A program made the position numbers and the translations under genes. 64,000 nt of DNA from Morella rubra. Its lineage: Eukaryota; Streptophyta; Magnoliopsida; Fagales; Myricaceae. The notes under the pieces were generated by a model. The model did not search any database. It was not told the DNA's origin and saw only the letters and a program-made list of their open reading frames with translations. Below, in pieces: positions 56,997 to 64,000 of this stretch (within the stretch, counting starts at the first letter, position 1; the number at the start of each line of letters is the position of its first letter). Where the stretch lies: NCBI GenBank assembly GCA_003952965.2, contig CM025849.1, positions 3,861,003-3,925,002 on the forward strand. The letters are read 5' to 3'.

Positions 56997-57752
56997 TCAG
57001 TACTTCACAATACTCCTCCAAATCCACAAGTCACCAACTGAAACTCCTGCCTCCATTACTGATTTCCCACGCAGATACTTTCCTCCTAGCACCCGCACCC
57101 ATAATCTCTCCTTTTGACTTATCATAAACCAAGCAAGTTTTGAAACCAAAGCCGTATTAATATCAGAAAATAATCGGATACCCAACCCTCCACATTTTGG
57201 TAAACAAATAGATTTCCATCCTTTGAGAGAAAGATTTCGGGGCTTCTTCACCTTATATCCCCACAAAAAGTTTTTCAAAAACCTATCTAGATCCTTGCAC
57301 CAAGCATTCGGCATAGCATAATAGCCCAAAAAATAGGATGGAATAGCTCCCGCCACCGCCTTGATCATCATAGTGCGTCCGGCTTGAGAAAGGATCTTTG
57401 CTTTCCACCCCGTTATTTTTTTCAAGAACTTCTCCTTTATCTCAACAGCAGCCTCCCCCTTTGACCGTGGAATGATTAGTGGCAACCCAAGGTGTTTGGC
57501 TTTGGAGGGCAATTTCCGCAACTGGAGATGATCCATTATAGCAACAAGGGGCTGTCCACGAAGGTTTTTACTGAAATGAACAGAAGATTTGGCACGATTT
57601 ACCTTTTGTCCAGACCATGCCATGTACTCACTAAGACAATCATCCAAAATAGAGGCTTCACGGACCGTTGCCTTGCCAAATAGGAGCAAGTAATCGGTGA
57701 ACAGAAGATGAGTAATGCTTGGAGAGTCCCGACCAACTTTTATTCCTTTCAA
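56997..57752 (-). pseudogene. LINE-B ORF2, RT C-terminal half
   Basis: 251 codons are open. The catalytic F/Y-A-D-D box appears as L-L-F-T-D-Y-L-L-L-F, with Tyr at the second Asp, which should destroy RT activity. K-H-L-G-L-P-L and W-K-S-I-C-L-P-K-C-G-G-L-G-I-R follow, typical of plant LINE RT. The hAT-like insertion at 57764 separates it from the RT N-terminal half. Confidence 0.85.
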
Positions 57753-57763
57753 TCTACACTAGT

Positions 57764-58137
57764 CCAAGGCCGGCTCAACAGAAATTAAAAATGAGGCCTT
57801 TTATTTTTGAATATAATAGAAAATATATTTTAAACAAATATTTACTTTAAAATGCTCTTGTATTGTATGTAATAAAAATTAAATAAGTTCTTTCACAAAA
57901 TATAACTACCCATGAATTTTGAGCACAAACCATTTTTGAGGCCTTAATACAAAAAATTATTTCACAAGACAAAGCTTTGTATAGAAAATATATTTTTATT
58001 TCTCTAAGCTTCACTTTTACTTAAGGCCTTTTATTTTTTTTTTGTTTTTTTTCTCCTAATCAAACAACTTGGGGCTTTGCTTGGAGGTAGAGGCCTTAGG
58101 CAGCCGCCCAAGCTGCCTACCCCTTTAGTCGGCCCTG
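57764..58137. mobile_element. small hAT-like non-autonomous element, 374 bp, nested in LINE-B
   Basis: The ends are CCAAGGCCGGCTCAAC and, reverse-complemented, CAGGGCCGACTAAAGG. CACTAGT flanks both sides (57757-57763 and 58138-58144); extended to eight bases, the repeats are ACACTAGT and GCACTAGT. The GC-rich ends and AT-rich core fit the CAGGGCCGGC-type hAT non-autonomous repeats of plants. No coding region. Confidence 0.8.
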
Positions 58138-58144
58138 CACTAGT

Positions 58145-58983
58145 CTCCTTCTTAAGTAACAACCGGGAGAGCACTTCTAAACATAAAATAAATAAGAGAG
58201 GTGATAAAGGATCACCTTGATGGAGTCCCCTCGAAGGGTAGAACTTTCCAAATGGGCTACCATTTAAAAGAATCGAGAATGATGTAGTTGAAATGCACTG
58301 CTCCACCCACCGAATCCATTTAGTACAAAATCCAAATTGCTCCAAAACCATCAATACAAAGCTCCACTCCACTTTGTCATATGCCTTCTCCATATCAGCT
58401 TTAATAGTCATCTACCCACCATGCCCTTGCTTATGACTCATACAATGAAATATTTCCGCAGCAACGATGTAGTTGTCGTGGATTGCACGCCCCGGTATGA
58501 ATTCCATTTGAAATGGGGAGATAAGCTTTGGGAGCACTAGCCTCAATCGATCAGTCATAATTTTTGAGATAACTTTATAAATGACATTGCATAAGCTTAT
58601 GGGCCAAAATTGACTCACCTTAGCAGGATTGTCAACTTTCGGGATGAAAATAATGTTCATATGATTAAGAGCAGGTAACAAATGATCATTAATAAAGAAA
58701 TCATGGATAGTGCGAATCACATCCAAACCAACGACATCCCAATAAATCTGAAAAAGAAAACTGTCATACCGTTAGGGTCCGGAGCCTTTTCAAGTGACAT
58801 TTTCTTGATAGTGAGAAAGATCTCATCAGCATTCGGGACTGAAGCAAGCATGGCATTATCTTCAGGTGTGATCAATGGCTCAATGAGGTGCTCCAGGTCA
58901 GTAGGGATATCCGGAGAACTCGACTGAAATAATTGTTGATAAAAGTCCACAAGTTCTTTTCCTATTGCTGCCCGGCCTGACAC
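58145..58983 (-). pseudogene. LINE-B ORF2, RT N-terminal half
   Basis: Pieces 58983-58717 (L-E-K-A-P-D-P-N-G-M-T, the K-A-P-G-P-D-G-like box), 58726-58412 (I-I-F-I-P-K-V and R-P/W-P-I-S-L-C-N-V-I-Y-K, then F-I-P-G-R-A-I-H-D-N) and 58411-58145 ([13 protein letters not shown] and [12 protein letters not shown]) follow the RT fingers and palm order. Small frameshifts or stops separate them. Confidence 0.88.
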
Positions 58984-59305
58984 CTAACCCAACTATCATT
59001 TTTTAGCTTGATGATCTGATTTCTGCAGCGTCGAATAATGGTAGAAGCTTGGTAAAACTTTGTATTAAGATCAATGGATGTCAACCAAGTCTCTCGTGAC
59101 TTTTTGCCTCCACAAAATTTCCTCCCTACGCAACTGCTCATCCAGGACAAGTCTCAAATCTGCCTCCATTTGAAGATTAGATGAAGTTGGCTCAGACAAT
59201 TGGCATGCAGCAAGTTGATCTTTCACACACTGGATAGACTCTTGAATCTTCCCAAATGCTTTTTATTCCATTGTCTCAAGGCATAACGAACTGCCCTTAT
59301 TTTTT

Positions 59306-60123
59306 TCAGCAATCCACAAGCTGGCCTATCAGCATCAACGCCAGCACAAGCTTCAGCTGCCAGCCTGCAACACCATAGTAAGTCGGCTCTCTTGTCCAAA
59401 ACAGTTCAAATTTAAAGTTCTTTGGGGCTGATTCTTCTTTGCCAAATAAAGACAATATCAACGGAACATGATCAGAAGTTGTGATGGGGTAATGATGAAT
59501 CTCAGCATTAGGGAACGCCAGACGCCAACCCACATTTTAAATACCCCGATCCAGCCGCTCCCGAATGTTCGCCAACCCCGGTCTCTTGTTACACCACGTA
59601 AACCTCGATCCAAGAAAACCCAAATCCACGAGTCCCATTGACTGCATAAAATGCTGAAGACCCCTGGAACTTGACCCCAAAGTCGGCCTGCCTCCTTTTT
59701 TCTCATTACTCCTAATCAGATCATTGAAATCGCCGATGCAGATCCACGGCGTGTTATCAGTCGGAGCTAATTGCCTCATCACCAGCCAAAAGCCCTCCTT
59801 CTCCTTCCACACTGGCGGACCATAAACCAAAGAACAGAAAAATCGAGGATCCTCTCCCCCCGGTTCCACCTCCATGTGAATCAGATTTTTTGACTTCCAA
59901 AGAACATTAAAACAGAAAACCAGACCTCCCTTCCTACCGATGGGAGGCACAGTAATAAACAAAGAAAACCCAATTTTTTCAGAATACAAGACACATCGTC
60001 ACAACCAATTTTACTCTCCATGAGAAAAATACCCACGGGGTCTATGGTTTTCACTAAATCCCGGAGGGCTCTCGCCGCCGAGGGTCGCCCCAACCCTCGG
60101 CAGTTCCATGCTATCAGCTTCAT
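59306..60123 (-). pseudogene. LINE-B ORF2, endonuclease domain
   Basis: It starts M-K-L-I-A-W-N-C-R-G-L-G at 60123, the normal ORF2 opening, with the catalytic Glu region L-M-E-S-K (usually L-x-E-T/S-K). It continues in another frame from 59989 (P-R-F-F-C-S-L-V-Y-G-P, then C-I-G-D-F-N-D-L with the catalytic Asp/Asn, then G-S-R-F-T-W-C-N). Further on, 59533-59306 has T-T-S-D-H-V-P-L (the S-D-H box). At least two frameshifts are present. The domain nicks target DNA to start reverse transcription. Confidence 0.88.
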
Positions 60124-61612
60124 GAGGAAGGTGGGGGTATGGTTTGGCCCGCCTCCTCAGCCGTTGAAGTAACATAGGACTCCTCATCATGTAACTTTGG
60201 ATAAACTGTTGTACCTCTCTTTTTACTGCAATGAAGCTTTAGATTTCTCCTCTGCACCCCGATTTGAGAGCCTAGGAGACTCCTGGATGAAAGAGCTCCG
60301 ACAGCAGCAGCTCCTGTTGGTATGCAACTGACGGAAGTTCTTCTTTCCCTTTCTTCAAAGAACTGCCTTCCCGTGCTTCCTGTTTCTCCCAATTGCGTTT
60401 TGCACCATCTGAACGACGACTCCCATAATGGGCTAGACTATCATTGCCAGACGTGTGGGAGTTAATGCAAATTGGGCTACTTTGCTTATAATTAGACGCT
60501 GGGGGCAAATGGGCTGACAATGGGCTCCCCCAAGGTCCTCCAGACTTAGCCCATGTTCGCGCTAAGTCATCATCCGGCCCATCCTTTCTAATTTGCAGTT
60601 CTCCAAAATGCTCCCGCGTAACATCCAGTGATTTTTGAGTGGCAAAACTCTCGCGCGGATTCTTCGCTAGACAATCATCTTGATTCTGGACATTGAGATT
60701 CGTGGGACCATGCTCCAAATTTATACGAATACCATTATTTGCTGCCCGTAAATCCGTTTTCTGCCATAATGAAGTTTGATTGAATCCCACACTTGAAGCC
60801 GGACAAATAGAATTTGCCAAAGTAGAGTAGTGGATTCCCGCCCAGGCAATTTTTGAATTCATCGCCTGACCGGAAAATGGTTTCACCACCGTCGCCTCCA
60901 CCCTGCTTAGCGGCGGTGTAATAGTGGTCCCAATGTCGACAGTTCTGGTTGCTTCAGTCTGATTCAACGGCCTCCTCCAACTTCCTTCCTGCTTACTCCC
61001 CCTTGAGTGATCACTCACCAACTTCGCATTATGTTGCAATGGAAGGAAGCCGCGTATTTTGTCAGTCAGGGCATAGTTCTGAGGGTGTGCCGGATTCTGG
61101 TAACAGGTGCCAATTGTATGATCTATAAGGCCGCAGTGAACACAAAAACAAGATAAGCGTTCATACTTGAATCCAATCCATAGCGCCGCTCCCTCATCAC
61201 TTGTAAAGTAGAAACCCGGCTCCAGGGGAGTGGAGGCTGAAAATCGAACCTTTAGTCCAATAAACGATTGATGTGCTTCAATAGCATCCATCTCTAATAC
61301 TTCCCCCAATTTGCAGCCAATTAATCGAGCATTCACTTCGTCTACTATTTCCAAGGGCAACCCATGTATTTGAATCCAAAACTCCACCATTGAAAGATCA
61401 GCTTCATCAATAGTCTCCTGTGGATTCCATTCTCGTACTATCATTTAGAAACCTTTAAAATTCCAGGGCCCCTGAGCAAGAACCCGCTCCTTATCCTCAT
61501 TCGATGTAAAGGTAAAAAGAAATCGGTTCGGACCCGTATTTTCAATCTTCATATCAACAATAAATCGCCACCCAGTTCTGATAATAGGATGGATAATGTG
61601 TGTGTGTGTGTG

Positions 61613-61645
<33 letters not shown>

Positions 61646-61837
61646 GTATACCTTCTTTGAGACCAGGCGTCCCACTAGCGAGGCTTGGCGAATCAGATGG
61701 GCTCTAGTACTATTCGGTTTCAACAGACCAGATACTTCATTCCAAGATAGAGCCTTTGTTTTCTCATTGATTTCGTCCATGGGGAAATCACAACGAGACA
61801 AACGAGGACAACTCCCAAAGCAGGGGACAGTGACCAA
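60120..61837 (-). pseudogene. LINE-B ORF1 (DUF4283 and zf-CCHC_4 RNA-binding protein)
   Basis: It probably starts at M-D-E-I-N-E-K (61779) or M-V-T-V-P (61837). DUF4283 covers about 61640-61260 (G-P-W-N-F-K-G-F, then F-W-I-Q-I-H-G-L-P). The zf-CCHC_4 knuckle is C-F-C-V-H-C-G-L-I-D-H-T-I-G-T-C near 61160-61110. A tail rich in polar residues runs to 60272. One stop at 61445-61447 interrupts the frame between G-F and M-I-V-R-E-W. Near the N-terminus a run of 9 prolines and H-T repeats comes from a G29/(GT)n tract. ORF1 packages LINE RNA. Confidence 0.85.
61595..61643 (+). repeat. (GT)n followed by a 29-base G run
   Basis: About seven GT units are followed by G from 61615 to 61643, inside LINE-B ORF1. 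The minus strand reads as poly-Pro. Such long G runs are rare in plant DNA and prone to replication slippage or sequencing error. Confidence 0.9.
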
Positions 61838-61974
61838 TCAACCGTAGGAAAAGACGGTAAACGAACAGGATAGTAGAGGAATGGACAGAGGCTAGAATGC
61901 GCACGGCACAGAACGGAAGAGCATGATGCTCAGGGGCTCACGAGGAGCGGTTCCAGTAACGGGTTCAGTTCCCG

Positions 61975-61991
61975 TATACATTTTCCAAGTC
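61975..61991. repeat. target-site duplication of LINE-B, right copy
   Basis: TATACATTTTCCAAGTC, the partner of 50229-50245. It fixes the 5' end of LINE-B. Confidence 0.88.
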
Positions 61992-62984
61992 TTACCAAAG
62001 AAAGGCACATTTTGCCTCGTGGGTTAAAAGAGAAACTTTTGCATAGTGTACTAATTGGGCCATATGAAATATGAAAACTTTTGTGTTAGTTTTCGGGTTT
62101 TTTTTTTTTCCCTGATTCCTGGGGCTACAAATTTGGCTTGGCTACCAAAAAGGAAGTTTTCTTTAGATCTTTTAGAAAAAGGGTAAATTGGGAAAAATGT
62201 AATTAATATAGTAATATATGCATTATGCCAAGCACGATGGAAGCGGGGAGGAAAGCCGCTCGTTTCGGATTTCCAATGGCTTCCACAAAAATCTTCGGCC
62301 TTCGCCAAATTAACGGCAAACACAGCACCTTTTACAAACTTTCGACCCCACTGGGCCGCCACACAATTTCCTATTTGCCCCCTGAAGACAGTTCTGTGGA
62401 CTGTGTGCGCATTTTCTGCTTGTCTTGTTTGATAACCAATAGCAACAGCTCTTCATGCATTTCCCCAGTCTACTGCCACTTCCGTCGTTTTCTAAACCCT
62501 CTTGTCTTTTTCGTCCTACAATTCCTTGCATGAAGACATAAAGGACTTTTGAATTAACTAAGAATATGAACTGTATCGTCTATAGACACACAATTTATAT
62601 TCCTGGAAAATAAATTTATAAGGGTAGATATAAGGTGTTGTAATCGTTTTATCTATTGGGATAAATATAAAGTTGGACCTGAATGGCATGTAGGAAGTCA
62701 TTCATCAAGCTTATAGCTCATAAAGTGCTCATATAGAGGGTATTGTGCATTGTGATACATGGAAGGGGAGGACTCGCTGCATAGAGGTCTTACCGCTATG
62801 ATTCATGAATGATATTCTTTATTTGAGTGGGAGCTTTCCATAACTAGTTGGAATAAATAAAGTTTTAACTATATTCAAGAATATGTTACTCGGGAAAAGA
62901 TTACGTTATAAGAAGTCAAATTCTAAGTTTTTATAAATACTAATTATGATTTAAAGAAACAAATCTACGATTTAAAGTTGGTTA
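61992..62984. other. unassigned sequence with a GC-richer ORF island
   Basis: Between 62220 and 62535 the base composition is more balanced than around it. A 102-codon plus-strand ORF (62225-62533) and two minus-strand ORFs (62362-62051, 62531-62310) overlap. None matches a family I know, and none has clear splice sites or a signal peptide. It could be an exon or promoter/5' leader of a gene outside the readable part, or a fragment. The remainder is AT-rich. Confidence 0.35.
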
Positions 62985-63175
62985 CGTCATTTAATGAGAA
63001 TAAGTTATCACCCGTCCAAGTCAAGTCCAGCCAACTTTGTCTCACCTCATTAAATGAGGTACAGTCAAATTCTGACAGTTGGATTTACTTTATTAAAATC
63101 TTGACAAGTACTTATAAGAACTTAGAATAACCCCTCTTAAAACTGAATCTTTTTCCTTATAACCCAGATGGCAAT
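62985..63175 (-). mobile_element. solo MULE terminal repeat related to MULE F1
   Basis: In reverse complement it resembles the 11168-11300 end: AAAAAGATTC near the tip, then TATTCTAAG, ACTTGTCAAGATT, and CCTCATTAAATGAGG (63049-63063) followed by a phrase like AAGTTGGCTGGACTTG. No partner or transposase is near it within the window. The other end may lie outside, or it is a leftover end. Confidence 0.5.
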
Positions 63176-64000
63176 TCCTGTGTCATGTGAGCCAAGTGGG
63201 AGAATGTAAAATATTATTTTAAATATCCACTAAAGTGTAGTTTTAATTATAACATTACTCCTCTTAGGTTGGGTTCTAAGACAGAAAAGACCTTAGGATT
63301 TTTACTAATAAGCTAAATCAAATAGCACTTTGTTTCCTTCTAAAACTATGACACGTGATAGGTGTAGTGTCACTGCTATAACTTGGGGTTACAATTCAGT
63401 CCTAATGACGAAGTTCTAATAAGCGGTCCTGATGGAGCCAACATATTAATAAATGAAATCGACAGTCGAGATTAATTAAAAAAAAACATAAAATGAAAGT
63501 TTTAAACTACCTTTAAGTCAAAACATACTAACTAATTCAATTTAGAGTATTAATTTCATTCATTAATATATTAGCTAAGCAGTGATATGGTTGCCGTATA
63601 TCAAACATACAGTGAAAAAGTACGATATTTAGGCATGACATGGAGACCATTCTTCAAGTTGGTGCTTCAAGGAGGTAGCCTATGTTACTTCCTTGGGGGG
63701 CTTCACGCGCGGGGGTTGCCCGAGTGGGCCTTGCAACTTTGTTGGTGTAGGTGAACTTGGTGGCAAGCCAAGACAATAGGCCTTGGGAGCCTGCCCAGAG
63801 ATTGTATGTGTCAGTGTCAGACAACTCGTAGAGGCATGTTTGACGAGCTCCAGCAGCTTGGCTGGTGCAATTGTAGAGCAGTGTGGTGAAAATATTGAGT
63901 TCTGTTCATTGTAAGCTAATATTGATTATTGGAGTTCTGACAGTATCATGCACTTCGGACTATCATTTTCATTATATTTCATTACTTAACTTCAAACCGT
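63176..64000. other. intergenic, no gene recognised
   Basis: AT-rich up to 63600, then a GC-richer part (63660-63890) with GGGGGTTGCCCGAGTGGGCC-like sequence but no open frame of length and no RNA structure that I can defend. Confidence 0.4.

Larger units (their letters stand above)
50246..61974 (-). mobile_element. LINE-B, full-length L1-type LINE carrying two nested transposons
   Basis: Read on the minus strand, the element starts next to the right target duplication (61974), carries ORF1, ORF2 (endonuclease, RT, zf-RVT, RNase H) and ends in an A-tract (50246-50260). A 17-bp target duplication flanks it. Without MULE F4 (50768-56064 plus its 9-bp duplication) and the hAT-like insert (57764-58137), the LINE is about 6 kb, a normal length for plant L1. 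Coding parts are broken by several stops and frameshifts. It is a separate family from LINE-A. Confidence 0.9.

Noticed and set aside
61925-61980. tRNA-like GGTTCAGTTCCCG phrase near the LINE-B 5' end
   Set aside because: No acceptor, D or anticodon stem can be built around it. The position is explained by the LINE 5' end and target duplication.
62225-62533. 102-codon ORF that might be a host gene exon
   Set aside because: ORFs overlap on both strands, no known domain is seen, and no splice or promoter evidence is clear. It is kept only as unassigned sequence.

Overview
This window looks like nuclear DNA from a flowering plant, most likely a eudicot. The evidence is AT-rich intergenic sequence, plant-type L1 LINEs with DUF4283/zf-CCHC_4 ORF1 proteins, FAR1-type Mutator-like (MULE) transposases, CACTA and hAT elements, a Ty1/Copia retrotransposon, and BAHD acyltransferase genes of the plant HCT/spermidine hydroxycinnamoyltransferase (SHT) group. 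I cannot name the species. All boundaries were read by eye and may be off by a few bases.

Only two host gene families are recognisable. The first is a cluster of five BAHD copies: A (5.0-6.4 kb, minus), B (10.7-11.2 kb, minus), C (27.5-28.9 kb, minus), D (28.9-29.8 kb, plus) and E (30.7-32.1 kb, plus). A, B and D are broken or truncated, C has lost its start codon at a rearrangement breakpoint, and E keeps a promoter and the catalytic motifs but lacks 16 internal residues and has an altered C-terminus. The second is a 5' fragment of a vitamin B6 gene (PDX1) at 48.6-48.9 kb. A fragment of a TPR-PB1 (PHOX/CLMP1-like) gene also lies inside a MULE at about 37.1-37.3 kb.

The main architecture is a large, old inverted duplication centred near 28.6 kb. 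Going outwards, each arm holds BAHD sequence, a shared block S, a 0.45-kb shared segment, a CACTA element and one L1 LINE (LINE-A). Later insertions disrupt the arms. The left arm received a Copia element (20.1-24.7 kb), small MITEs, and a 5.7-kb block inside LINE-A that carries a Copia scrap, block S and BAHD B interrupted by a MULE. The right arm received an hAT element (32.1-32.8 kb) and a MULE (33.0-38.2 kb), and is cut at 44.3 kb by another MULE.

The right third is mostly a second, full-length LINE (LINE-B, 50.2-62.0 kb, minus) with 17-bp target-site duplications. It is interrupted by a 5.3-kb MULE with a perfect 9-bp target-site duplication and by a small hAT-like element. The last 2 kb hold no gene I can identify apart from one MULE terminal repeat.

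I found no CRISPR array, tRNA or rRNA. The most unusual items are the palindrome breakpoint at a start codon, the MULE carrying a captured TPR-PB1 gene fragment together with transposase sequence, the PDX1 fragment cut off at a MULE terminus without matching target duplications, a 150-bp near-perfect foldback, and a short motif shared by the terminal repeats of different MULEs.
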